Below are positions 9,231 to 17,999 of a stretch of DNA of 64,000 nt, in pieces (the stretch's first letter is position 1; each line of letters opens with the position of its first letter). The DNA is from an uncultured Opitutia bacterium. Its GTDB lineage: Bacteria; Verrucomicrobiota; Verrucomicrobiia; Opitutales; Opitutaceae. Where the stretch lies: positions 1 through 64,000 of the forward strand of contig CAILHZ010000017.1 in assembly GCA_903834135.1 (NCBI GenBank), written 5' to 3'. Under the pieces are notes generated by a model. It made no database searches. It was given only the letters and a program-made list of their open reading frames with translations, and was not told the DNA's origin. Position numbers and translations under genes: made by a program.

Positions 9231-9388
9231 TACCCCCTATTTAAGGCGTAATCTTGGCGCATTCTGCACCTACACTACGCTCCAAATACGTACAATTCCT
9301 TGTAAAATATATATATAGAAAGCTGCTAACCTTAGATCAAAAATACTTTCAAAAGTAATTTAGAAACGTGCATTAAGACTCAAACCCT

Positions 9389-12300
9389 ATGAACACACCA
9401 CAGAATACACTCACATTAAGAGCAGATAAGTCTTTAAGAACTTATTTAGTTAAATCAGTTATGCTACTGAGTATAAGCGCACTTACAGCAATTTCAGCAA
9501 GTGCTCAATCTGCAGCTGCAGATAATGCTGCTGTAGTTTTATCTCCTTTTTCAGTTAATACATCAAAAGACGACGGTTTCGTTGCTACCAGTTCCCTTGC
9601 GGGTGGTAGATTGGCAAGTGACCTTAAAGATACGCCAGTTGCATATTCTGTTATTACAAAAGAGTTTTTAGATGCTTTTAATATTACTGATTTAACCCAA
9701 GCAGCTGACTGGGCTACTAATATGACAAGTAATCCTGGTAATAATACAGATCAGGGTTACGGATTTTCTCCTGCTATCAATATCACCATGAGAGGATCTG
9801 CTCCTAGTGAGTCAAATTACCCTGAAAGAGATTTCTTTCCCTATAACTCTAACACAGATGCTTATGCATTAGATCGTTTCGACTTTGCACGTGGTCCAAA
9901 CTCAGTTCTTTTTGGTGCTGCACAATTCGGAGGAACACCTAGTGCAATGACTAAAAAAGCACTTGTGACAAAGACTATTAATCAAGTTGTTTTCCAGTAT
10001 GGTTCATGGAATAAAATGCGCGTTACGTTTGACGTAAACCGTCCTATAAATGCTAAAGCTGCTATTCGTTTAGATGCAGTTGTCGATTATGGTAATACAT
10101 TCCGTCAAAATGAATGGCGCCATAAAAAAGGTATTTTTGCTGCAGGTACTTATAATTTGACGCCGAAATCTAGTCTAAAATTTGACGGTGAATACATGGC
10201 AACATCTGCTAAAATCTTCCCTACTTCACTTTTAGATCAAGTTTCAGCCTGGGATGGCAAAACAACCATGACAGGTCCAATTTTACCTGCAAATTCACCA
10301 ACTGCTGCAGTACTAGCACAGCAAGGCTTATCATATGGAACAAGTAACGCTAATCCATCGCTATCACCTCTATGGGTTTATGATCCAACTGGTTTTAACA
10401 CTTCAAATGTCCTCAACTTCGCAAATTTCTTTAGAACAAAAGGTGCGGCTGGAAGTAGTACAGCAGCAAATTCTAACTATATTGGTGGAAATCGTATAGC
10501 TAGTGGTAGCGTAAGCTACGCAAATCAACCGATGCTTTATGGTTATGATGTACCAAATGGACGTTATGATACTGATCTTAGTGGTTCATCTTATTTCAGT
10601 GTACCAACGCAAAAGGTCACTAATTTATGGACAAGCAATAAACCTACTCAAACACAGCTAGCTCGCGATATTGCTCTAACTTACACACATCAAGTTGGTG
10701 ATAGTTTATTTTTTGAGGTCGCAGGAGATACAAATAAAACAACCGTTGAGGGTAATAATGCTGTAAACCGTGGAATGAATACGGAATACATCGATATTAA
10801 TACTACACTTCCCAATGGTGCTGCTAATCCAGAATTCCGCCATCCTTACACAGAATTTTGGACCTATAAAAATTTACGTTGGTATGAGCTGAGTGCTTTA
10901 CGTGCACAGGCAGCATACTTGAAAGATATTAGTTTTGGTAAAATACAATTCAGTGTAATGGGAGGTGCTAATTTCCAGCGTCAAGAGAAGAGAAGTTATT
11001 TATATCTACTCCCGCTACAGGCGATTGGTCCTGATGCACGCTATTGGGATGCTGGTCAAACCAGCACTGCACTATGGAATCGTTTATATTTAGACCAAGG
11101 CGGAAGAGATTTCTACAATACAAATCTCGGTGCTATGACTCTACAAAATCAAGACGGTACATCAGTCACTGCTACGCCTCAGTGGGTTGTTGACGCAACG
11201 CGTAAGGATAATACTGCGAGTAATTTAACAAAATTTAAATTTGTACAAACGGCTACAAACTTAAACTTGTTTAATGGCAGACTAATAATGATTGGCGCGC
11301 TCCGCAGAGACTTAACACACCTTCAAACGCGAAACACTTTACTACCAGGTGACTACCCAACGGGTTGGAATGGAAGTGGTGTTATTTTTAAGCCTGATGC
11401 ACCAGCAAATTGGTCTAATTTAACTTATATACCTAAAAGTGCTGCTGGTGTTGCTACAGGACCTGCTCAGCCAGCCGATACTCGTCCGCGTCTATCAGTT
11501 GCAGCAACTAGTAGCACTGCATCTAGTAGCATTCTAGCACAGCCACAATATGCTGGGGATAAATTCCGTGATGATTACAACCCTCCTGCATTAGATGTAG
11601 CATCAAATACATATTCAACAGGTGCTACATATAACGTTTTAAAATGGCTAGGAATCTACGGCAATGCTTCCACCACCTTTAACCCAAATCTACTTGTACA
11701 GAGGCTCAATACGACACTATTGCCTCCTACAGCAGCACATGGAACTGATTTTGGTGTTCGTATTAATACACCTGATAGACGCCTATCTTTAAGTATTGGT
11801 GCTTATAATTCATACCAAAAGAATTCACCTGTATCACCTCCAAGTGGTGTAGTCGGTAATTATAACACTATTTACAGTACTGCTCCTGTTGGAAACTTAA
11901 ATCCAGGAGATGGTAATACGCGTGGAGTTGGTTTACTACCAACCGTAGTGCGTGATACTCAAACTCAACAATCTCATGGCCTAGAAATTGAAATCACAGC
12001 TAATTTAACACGCTCGTGGCGTCTATTAGCAAATGGTTCATACAGTAGATCTTGGCAGTCTGATTCGTTTCCAGACACAAGGGCGTACATCTTAGCTCAA
12101 GATACAGTGGCTCGCCAAATATTAACAGATGCCGGTGTATTAATTAGTTCCACTAACGTAGCATCGATTAATCCAGCAGTAAATACAGCTACTCAGATTA
12201 ATCAGACACAAGTTACTAATGCGGTGAATGCATGGAATGGCATACAAACCAGTGTAATTCCAAATATGGTTCTAGGTAGACAAAAACTAGCTGGTTCTAT

Positions 12301-12763
12301 GGAAAAGATAATTAACATCGGTACAGACTACACATTTCGTACCGGTACGCTAAAAGGCTTTGTTGTAGGTATTGGTGCTCATTATAGAGGTCGTAATGTA
12401 GTTGGTTATCGTGGCTCTGATACGATCATAAACCCTGCAAATACTGCAGCTACAGTTGATGATCCTACTGTAGATGCATATACCACTGTATTTGCTAAAC
12501 CTTATATTACGGGAGACGGTCGCTTAGGTTATTCGTGGAAATTACACTCAGGACATACAATGAGTGTTAATTTAAATGTACAAAATTTATTTAATAATAC
12601 TACACCAAGCTACTTCTTAGATGTTCCCGGTGCTCAGTTATCAAATACAGTCCTAAGACCCCGCAATGGTGATGTAACAAACATTGCTCTTGAAACGGTT
12701 CCTGCAGGCTATGCTCTGAGAACTCCTATTAACTATACTTTAGGATTTACAATTAATCTATAA
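9389..12763 (+). CDS. Large TonB-dependent receptor of the glycan-use locus
   Basis: A 1124-residue receptor, much longer than siderophore receptors and in the size class of verrucomicrobial and Bacteroidota glycan receptors. It has a long signal peptide (about residues 1-40, ending at SASAQ), then the extension VVLSPFSVNTSKDDGFVATS and a plug domain with the conserved LKDTPVAYSVITKEFLD segment and FDFARGPNSVLFG. The barrel ends in GFTINL. No SusD partner gene lies beside it, as is usual outside Bacteroidota. It is divergent from GH88/GH29 and followed by a convergent LacI gene. An operator-like repeat in its upstream region suggests control by sugar-responsive LacI repression. It likely imports oligosaccharides made by the neighbouring enzymes. 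Confidence 0.92.
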   Translation: MNTPQNTLTLRADKSLRTYLVKSVMLLSISALTAISASAQSAAADNAAVVLSPFSVNTSKDDGFVATSSLAGGRLASDLKDTPVAYSVITKEFLDAFNITDLTQAADWATNMTSNPGNNTDQGYGFSPAINITMRGSAPSESNYPERDFFPYNSNTDAYALDRFDFARGPNSVLFGAAQFGGTPSAMTKKALVTKTINQVVFQYGSWNKMRVTFDVNRPINAKAAIRLDAVVDYGNTFRQNEWRHKKGIFAAGTYNLTPKSSLKFDGEYMATSAKIFPTSLLDQVSAWDGKTTMTGPILPANSPTAAVLAQQGLSYGTSNANPSLSPLWVYDPTGFNTSNVLNFANFFRTKGAAGSSTAANSNYIGGNRIASGSVSYANQPMLYGYDVPNGRYDTDLSGSSYFSVPTQKVTNLWTSNKPTQTQLARDIALTYTHQVGDSLFFEVAGDTNKTTVEGNNAVNRGMNTEYIDINTTLPNGAANPEFRHPYTEFWTYKNLRWYELSALRAQAAYLKDISFGKIQFSVMGGANFQRQEKRSYLYLLPLQAIGPDARYWDAGQTSTALWNRLYLDQGGRDFYNTNLGAMTLQNQDGTSVTATPQWVVDATRKDNTASNLTKFKFVQTATNLNLFNGRLIMIGALRRDLTHLQTRNTLLPGDYPTGWNGSGVIFKPDAPANWSNLTYIPKSAAGVATGPAQPADTRPRLSVAATSSTASSSILAQPQYAGDKFRDDYNPPALDVASNTYSTGATYNVLKWLGIYGNASTTFNPNLLVQRLNTTLLPPTAAHGTDFGVRINTPDRRLSLSIGAYNSYQKNSPVSPPSGVVGNYNTIYSTAPVGNLNPGDGNTRGVGLLPTVVRDTQTQQSHGLEIEITANLTRSWRLLANGSYSRSWQSDSFPDTRAYILAQDTVARQILTDAGVLISSTNVASINPAVNTATQINQTQVTNAVNAWNGIQTSVIPNMVLGRQKLAGSMEKIINIGTDYTFRTGTLKGFVVGIGAHYRGRNVVGYRGSDTIINPANTAATVDDPTVDAYTTVFAKPYITGDGRLGYSWKLHSGHTMSVNLNVQNLFNNTTPSYFLDVPGAQLSNTVLRPRNGDVTNIALETVPAGYALRTPINYTLGFTINL

Positions 12764-12773
12764 GGTTTATCCC

Positions 12774-12804
12774 AAAACCCCTACCTTAAAATAGGGGTTT
12801 TTTT
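12774..12804 (+). terminator. Rho-independent terminator after TonB receptor gene
   Basis: A 10-base-pair stem, AAAACCCCTA / TAGGGGTTTT, with an 8-base loop and a run of seven T residues. It lies 11 bases beyond the receptor stop and just before the end of the convergent LacI gene. Confidence 0.9.
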
Positions 12805-12834
12805 ATGTCTAAAATTACGCAATTTTAGTATATC

Positions 12835-13884
12835 TTAATGATTTAACTTAGGTAAACTTTTACCGTAGTACCACTCACCTTCAGCTAGCATAACTACTTT
12901 AGGTCTAACAGGTACTCCTAGATCATTATGGAGTAATTGAGTGATCATTAAATCTACAGCGTTAACTCCAACGGCATTAAAATCTTGGATTATACCTGTT
13001 ATACCTGCAAGATTCATACCACTAAAAACATCTAGGCAAGCGTGAGGATAAGTTAGAAATAGTTTTAAGCACTCTGAGTGCGTATTTAATGTGCTTATAG
13101 ATGTTGATATTAGAGAATCAGGTTTAAGGACTTTTAACCATTTTTTAAAGCGTAGCTGATCACTATCACCAGCTATGTGAAATATCGATTTTAACCCATT
13201 TTTAGAATCTGGGTAATGTGCTAGAAATGCAGATTCGTGGCTTTTAAGCGTTTGCTCATTAGAGTTTTCAAATATGATTAGAGCCGGCTTTTTATAACCA
13301 GCTTTAAATACATTTTGCAAGGTGCGACGCATACCACTGTATTGATAATGTCCTACTCGATTAAATTCTGGTTCCCATGGTGTATGACCTATAATAACAG
13401 TTGTAAATTTAACCCAATTAAAGGGTAACTTGACTACTGAACTTTGTCTAGAAGGTGAGAAAATAATACCGGATATGCCACGAGCTATGAGTATTTTCTG
13501 AAGTCTCTGGACCGTCATTCCATCATTATTCAAATAAAATTGCTCTACATTCAGTCCAAGACTGTTCGCTCTTTGTATTAAACTTTGAATTAATTTTGTT
13601 AAAAAGTTACTTTCAGCAACTGATTCTGGGGTATCCTCAAGCCATATGAAAGCGATCGTAATCCAATTTTTTTTAGAAAATTGAGAAAAACGCACTAAAG
13701 ACATAACAGATCTAATAAGTGGGTTTGTACGGTACCCAATCCGCTTGGCTGCTGCTTTTACTGTTTTGATTGTTGTTTTAGAAACACGTTGATGTCCACG
13801 TAGAGCCATAGAGACAGCTGCAACACTTAGATTACACTCTATTGCAATTTGCTTCAGTGATGGATTTTTAGAAATCGTAGGCAT
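12835..13884 (-). CDS. LacI-family transcriptional regulator
   Basis: A 349-residue protein. The N-terminal helix-turn-helix (SLKQIAIECNLSVAAVSMAL, residues 9-28) is followed by the hinge region (GYRTNPLIRSVMS), in the short-hinge form seen in many verrucomicrobial LacI proteins. The rest is a periplasmic-binding-protein-like sensor domain. It sits among glycan genes, convergent with the TonB receptor gene and divergent from the FAD oxidoreductase gene (134-base gap). The matching inverted repeats at 7547 and 9171 are its most likely targets, which would make it the sugar-sensing repressor of GH29, GH88 and the receptor. The effector sugar is unknown. Confidence 0.9.
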   Translation of the reverse strand: MPTISKNPSLKQIAIECNLSVAAVSMALRGHQRVSKTTIKTVKAAAKRIGYRTNPLIRSVMSLVRFSQFSKKNWITIAFIWLEDTPESVAESNFLTKLIQSLIQRANSLGLNVEQFYLNNDGMTVQRLQKILIARGISGIIFSPSRQSSVVKLPFNWVKFTTVIIGHTPWEPEFNRVGHYQYSGMRRTLQNVFKAGYKKPALIIFENSNEQTLKSHESAFLAHYPDSKNGLKSIFHIAGDSDQLRFKKWLKVLKPDSLISTSISTLNTHSECLKLFLTYPHACLDVFSGMNLAGITGIIQDFNAVGVNAVDLMITQLLHNDLGVPVRPKVVMLAEGEWYYGKSLPKLNH

Positions 13885-14018
13885 CTAAGATATAAAATTT
13901 TCTAAGATTTTAAGCTAAACTAGGATTTTTAAATTAAGCCCAAATTAGAATGAATATTTTTGAATAATACCTAAATCAAAGTTGCTGATAAATACATATT
14001 AACTAGCTTCTTACTACA

Positions 14019-15644
14019 ATGAAAACAATTAGCTTAATTGTATCTGCAATCTATTTTATTACTCAACTAAACGACATAAAAGCTAGTACAATAGATACAA
14101 ATTACGATATCTGCGTATACGCAGCAAATGCCAGCGGAGTGATGGCTGCTGTTTCTGCTGCACGTGAGGGAGCAAAAGTAATTATTGTAGAACCTAGCAG
14201 ATGGTTAGGAGGTATGACTGGAAGTGGCCTTGTTAACGTTGATTGGGGACGTCAGCAAGCAGTTGGTGGTTCTGCTAGGCCCATTCTAAAACACAACTAT
14301 AACGATCCGCAGTACCGCGATTGCTATGCCCAATTGCTCAAAACGTATGCTATTAAAGTAATTTTCGATCATCGTATTAGTGAGGTAGTTCGCGATAAAG
14401 CAAAGATTACTGCTGTAAATCTAGATTACGCTCCCTTTGATGATTTGGGATGTCCTCCTGCTCAACCTACTAAAGCGCATGATCTTTTAATTAATGCTAG
14501 TATCTTCATCGACTGTTCTTACGAAGGTGATCTTATGGCCAAGTCAGGTGTGAGTTACACCTATGGACGTGAAGCTCGAGATACATACAACGAGACCTTA
14601 GCTGGAGCTCAAGATCCCATGCGTATTTATAATATAGATCCATATAATAAACCTGGCGATCCAACGAGTGGACTCATTTCCATGGTACAAAATCGACCAC
14701 TTCTAAAGGCAGGTTCTGCAGATTTACTAACTATGGGCTATGGCTTTAGGTGGAAGTATACTTACGGTGATGATAAATTACCTATCACTCCATTAAAGGA
14801 CTATGATCCAGCTCAGTTTGAATTATTTAGACGCGCGTTTAAAAATCATATCGATATTTTTACCGGTCGAAGAATGCGCGGTAAACTTGGCGCTTGGGAA
14901 CCTTCTAATGGTTATATATACTCACTTGTAGTAGGAAATTTAGCACGAGCCTTGTTCGCACCGACAAATTATGGCAGTAACGCTGAATATCCAGATGGAG
15001 ATTACGCAACACGGGCAAAAATATGGAAAGCTCAACAGAACTATATACGAAATTTAACCTATTTTTTAAGAACCGATCCAAGTGTGCCTGAAAAGCAAAA
15101 ATCAATTGCACTTCGTGTTGGTTTACAAAAAGGGATGTTTGATGATACCTCGGGCTATCCCCATCAACTATATGTGCGTGAAGCTAGGCGTATGGTATCG
15201 ACGTATATACTTACACAGCATGATTTAGAGGGTTTAACAAACCCTGAGGATTCGGTAGGTCTTGCATCTTACGGCTTTGATGAGTGGCCATATGCAACGG
15301 TAGTACTTGATAATCAAGTGGCTTTAATGGGTGGTTATTGTTCAGAACTCTATTTGGATTCTAAACACCAGGGTATCTATAAAATACCTTACCGCTGTAT
15401 TACTCCGAAGTCTGAGCAATGCACAAATTTACTAGTACCTGTATGCATTTCATCAAGTCATGTTGCTATGGCTTCAATACGTATGGAACCAGTATGGATG
15501 ATTCTAGGTGAGTCAGCAGGTGTTGCTGCTAGCATAGCTCTTAAAGAAAAAATAGCAGTTCAATCTGTAGATTATACTTTGCTTAAAAACAAACTATTAG
15601 GACTTAGTCAGAGACTAGAAATACCTGATTTGAGTAAGCCTTAA
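14019..15644 (+). CDS. Secreted FAD-dependent oxidoreductase (PF12831-like)
   Basis: A 541-residue protein with a probable signal peptide (residues 1-22). An FAD-binding Rossmann start follows: YDICVYAANASGVMAAVSAA. Its loop is degenerate (AANASG in place of GGGxxG), which is common in this family. VIIVEPSRWLGGMTGSGL carries the acidic ribose ligand and the GG doublet. DCSYEGDLMAKSGV and a C-terminal RMEPVWMILGESAGVAA complete the FAD fold. This family is abundant in Verrucomicrobiota and Planctomycetota sugar loci and is thought to oxidise or otherwise modify carbohydrates; the actual reaction is unknown. It is divergent from the LacI gene and convergent with GH2, with a bidirectional terminator between them. 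Confidence 0.85.
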   Translation: MKTISLIVSAIYFITQLNDIKASTIDTNYDICVYAANASGVMAAVSAAREGAKVIIVEPSRWLGGMTGSGLVNVDWGRQQAVGGSARPILKHNYNDPQYRDCYAQLLKTYAIKVIFDHRISEVVRDKAKITAVNLDYAPFDDLGCPPAQPTKAHDLLINASIFIDCSYEGDLMAKSGVSYTYGREARDTYNETLAGAQDPMRIYNIDPYNKPGDPTSGLISMVQNRPLLKAGSADLLTMGYGFRWKYTYGDDKLPITPLKDYDPAQFELFRRAFKNHIDIFTGRRMRGKLGAWEPSNGYIYSLVVGNLARALFAPTNYGSNAEYPDGDYATRAKIWKAQQNYIRNLTYFLRTDPSVPEKQKSIALRVGLQKGMFDDTSGYPHQLYVREARRMVSTYILTQHDLEGLTNPEDSVGLASYGFDEWPYATVVLDNQVALMGGYCSELYLDSKHQGIYKIPYRCITPKSEQCTNLLVPVCISSSHVAMASIRMEPVWMILGESAGVAASIALKEKIAVQSVDYTLLKNKLLGLSQRLEIPDLSKP

Positions 15645-15673
15645 TATTCTCGCTTTGGTATTATATATGAATG

Positions 15674-15702
15674 AAAAAGCCACTCCATAGGAGTGGCTTT
15701 TT
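15674..15702. terminator. Bidirectional terminator between convergent genes
   Basis: A perfect 12-base stem, AAAAGCCACTCC / GGAGTGGCTTTT, with a three-base loop. It has a T tract on the plus side and an A tract on the other, so it can serve both the FAD oxidoreductase gene (plus) and the GH2 gene (minus). Confidence 0.93.
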
Positions 15703-15728
15703 AAAACCTAAGTTTATTCAGATAGCGT

Positions 15729-17912
15729 TTAGTTTAAAGTCCACTGACAATTATCTTGGATCTGTTTATCTTCAATCAATGCTTCTGCATGAATTGCATT
15801 AGAACCTGCCGTCAGCTTTACTTCTTTCCATACAGCGGTTCCGTTATCGACAGCTTTCTTTCCATAAGAAATGCCATTAACACTAAGTTCTACTTCAGAT
15901 GCATTCGAGTAGATCTTTACTGAAGTTGTAGCTTGGGTTCGGTTTGTGAAACGAGCACTTGTGATATGGAGCACTGGTTCACTACTCCAACTTGCTTTAT
16001 AAAAATAAAACGCATCTTTACGTGTTTTACGATCATAACTGACGAGTCCTTTATCATTACGTCCTGGAGTGTCCCCTTCGTCTCGGAAATCAGAAGCAAA
16101 ATCGAACATATTCCAAACAAATTTTACCCAGATATAAGGACGTGTTTTAAATGCCTTCCATGTTTCTTCATGGTAGTAGCCTTGGTATTCTTCTGGATGT
16201 TTCTTCGTGAACGCATTAGCCCGTCGATAATTCATAGCAACTCTTGGCGTACTACTGTAATCAACGTCTTCATGCTGTGTAAGTGCAGCGCCAGCACCGT
16301 ACTCACTAACTCCTATACACTGAGTGGGGAAACGTTTATGGAGGCTATCCAGGAAAATGGCACTATCACCGGCTTCGCCGTAATACCATCCAAAGTACTT
16401 ATTAAACGCAGTCACGTCTGTATACCAGCGCTGTGGTTCTCCCTGATATGTTGCATTAGCCATGCCTGGAATACTAAAGGAATACTTTTCTTCAGTGTGG
16501 TACGACGCATAGGTTGTTAAACGTGTTGGATCTTCAGCTTTAGCTTCTGCATGTAAGGCTTGAATGAGACGTTGCGCCATTGGTCCATAGATTCCCATTC
16601 CTGCAATAAAGGCTTGTGTACTATCTGAATTTTCATTGCCACATCCCCAAAAACAAATTGCAGGATGGTTATAGTTTTGACGAATGAGTTCACGCATTTG
16701 TTCTAGTGCATTATTGAAAAAATCAGCTGATGGAGTCGCTTCATCCACAAAAGGAACCTCAGACCACATCACTATGCCTGTCTCGTCGGCTAAATTATAC
16801 CAGGTTTGAGACTGTTGATAGTGAGCTACTCGAATTGCAGTAGCTCCAACTTCTTTAATAAGTGAAAAGTCTTCACGATCATCCTCTGGTGAAATAGCCC
16901 ACCCTTTATTAATACGGTCTTGATGACGTGAAACTCCATGTAAATCCAAATGCTTGCCGTTGAGTAGAAACCCAAGATTAGGATCTACTTTAAAGTAACG
17001 TAGTCCTAGAGGTTGATCTACCATATCAGTCACTTTTCCAGCAGAAACAATTTCAATATGAGCCTTATAAAGATAGGGGTCAGTACGACCGTTCCATAAA
17101 TGAGGATTTTTTAATGTAAAAGGCAGTAAGGCTTCAGTTTTTCCTCCAGATAAAATGGATACTAGAGTGCTACTCTCAGCAATAATAGTTCCGGTTGCAT
17201 CACTAATTGAAACATGAACAGCTGCGTCTTTAGCACGAGCGGTATGATTAGCTACCTTTACAGTTACATCTACTAGTGCTGACTTATTTGTAACGGACGT
17301 TTGTTTTAAATAAACACCTGACGAAGCGTAATCCATAGTTTCTATTTGAAGAGCATCTGTAACAACTAAAGAAACATCCCGGTATATTCCTCCGCAGAAT
17401 GTGAAGTCTGCTGAATGTGGTATGCTATCATTACCTTCATTATTCACACGTACTGCGATTAGGTTAGGCTCACCAAGGTGCAGAACATGTGTTAAATCAA
17501 AACGAAAACACGCATTGCCACCGATATGAGTTCCTACAAGGGATCCATTGACAAATACGTCCGTACGACGGTTTGCTCCATCAAACTGAATATAAATCTG
17601 CTTACCTTGCCACTCTAGGGAGCCTACAAGGCTCTTTCTGTACCAAGCCGTACCGCGAGCATAGTCGCCTGACATGCGACTTGTTACAGAGGCTTTATCT
17701 TTAATACCATCCTGCCCATCGAAAGCATTCCATGTGTGTGGCAAATTCAGCGTGCTCCACTGGGCTGTATTTAACGAGTCTAGTTCAGCGTCTTTAACAT
17801 CGCCATAAACATAAGCCCAATTTGCATTGATATTTAAGCTAATGCGCTCTTCTGCTCTAGAATAAGAGAGCAGATTAATAAAACATAAGCTGAGGAGTAA
17901 TTTTATTTTCAT
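15729..17912 (-). CDS. Secreted glycoside hydrolase family GH2 (beta-galactosidase-like)
   Basis: A 727-residue enzyme with a signal peptide (about residues 1-20, SYSRA). It has the GH2 order: a jelly-roll sugar-binding domain (about 24-185, with LPHTWNAFDGQ and RGTAWYRK), an Ig-like domain (about 188-305), and a catalytic barrel from GKHLDLHGVSRHQD. The acid/base is Glu427 in NHPAICFWGCGNE and the nucleophile is Glu537 in GVSEYGAGA. A C-terminal beta domain (about 640-727) follows. GH2 covers beta-galactosidase, beta-glucuronidase and beta-mannosidase; the exact sugar cannot be assigned here. It is probably exported and acts with GH29 and GH88 on the same glycan. Its stop lies 27 bases from the bidirectional terminator. 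Confidence 0.9.
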   Translation of the reverse strand: MKIKLLLSLCFINLLSYSRAEERISLNINANWAYVYGDVKDAELDSLNTAQWSTLNLPHTWNAFDGQDGIKDKASVTSRMSGDYARGTAWYRKSLVGSLEWQGKQIYIQFDGANRRTDVFVNGSLVGTHIGGNACFRFDLTHVLHLGEPNLIAVRVNNEGNDSIPHSADFTFCGGIYRDVSLVVTDALQIETMDYASSGVYLKQTSVTNKSALVDVTVKVANHTARAKDAAVHVSISDATGTIIAESSTLVSILSGGKTEALLPFTLKNPHLWNGRTDPYLYKAHIEIVSAGKVTDMVDQPLGLRYFKVDPNLGFLLNGKHLDLHGVSRHQDRINKGWAISPEDDREDFSLIKEVGATAIRVAHYQQSQTWYNLADETGIVMWSEVPFVDEATPSADFFNNALEQMRELIRQNYNHPAICFWGCGNENSDSTQAFIAGMGIYGPMAQRLIQALHAEAKAEDPTRLTTYASYHTEEKYSFSIPGMANATYQGEPQRWYTDVTAFNKYFGWYYGEAGDSAIFLDSLHKRFPTQCIGVSEYGAGAALTQHEDVDYSSTPRVAMNYRRANAFTKKHPEEYQGYYHEETWKAFKTRPYIWVKFVWNMFDFASDFRDEGDTPGRNDKGLVSYDRKTRKDAFYFYKASWSSEPVLHITSARFTNRTQATTSVKIYSNASEVELSVNGISYGKKAVDNGTAVWKEVKLTAGSNAIHAEALIEDKQIQDNCQWTLN

Positions 17913-17943
17913 AACTTTTTAACACTAAGAATACAAACAAGGT

Positions 17944-17979
17944 AAAAAAAAAGGCCCACAGGTATAACCTGAAGGCCTT
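17944..17979 (-). terminator. Rho-independent terminator after TonB receptor gene
   Basis: Read on the minus strand, AAGGCC..CAGGT / ACCTG..GGCCTT forms an interrupted stem followed by nine T residues. It lies 20 bases beyond the stop of the receptor gene at 18000-20303 and before the GH2 gene. Confidence 0.85.
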
Positions 17980-17999
17980 AAGTATAGATAACGTGAAAC

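Larger units (their letters stand above)
8785..9388. other. Long intergenic region between divergent GH88 and TonB receptor genes
   Basis: This is 604 bases of AT-rich sequence with no convincing open reading frame. It holds the inverted repeat at 9171-9185 and a possible promoter just downstream of it (9202-9230), leaving a leader of about 160 bases before the receptor ATG. I see no riboswitch, tRNA or terminator here. Confidence 0.7.

Noticed and set aside
13890-13925. TTTTAAGCTAAACT upstream of the LacI gene as an autoregulatory site
   Set aside because: Only one half matches the proposed operator; the other arm is missing.
15933-16520. 195-codon open frame on the plus strand
   Set aside because: It lies wholly antisense inside the well-supported GH2 gene and its translation has no family motif and an odd composition rich in Cys, Ile, Phe and Thr.
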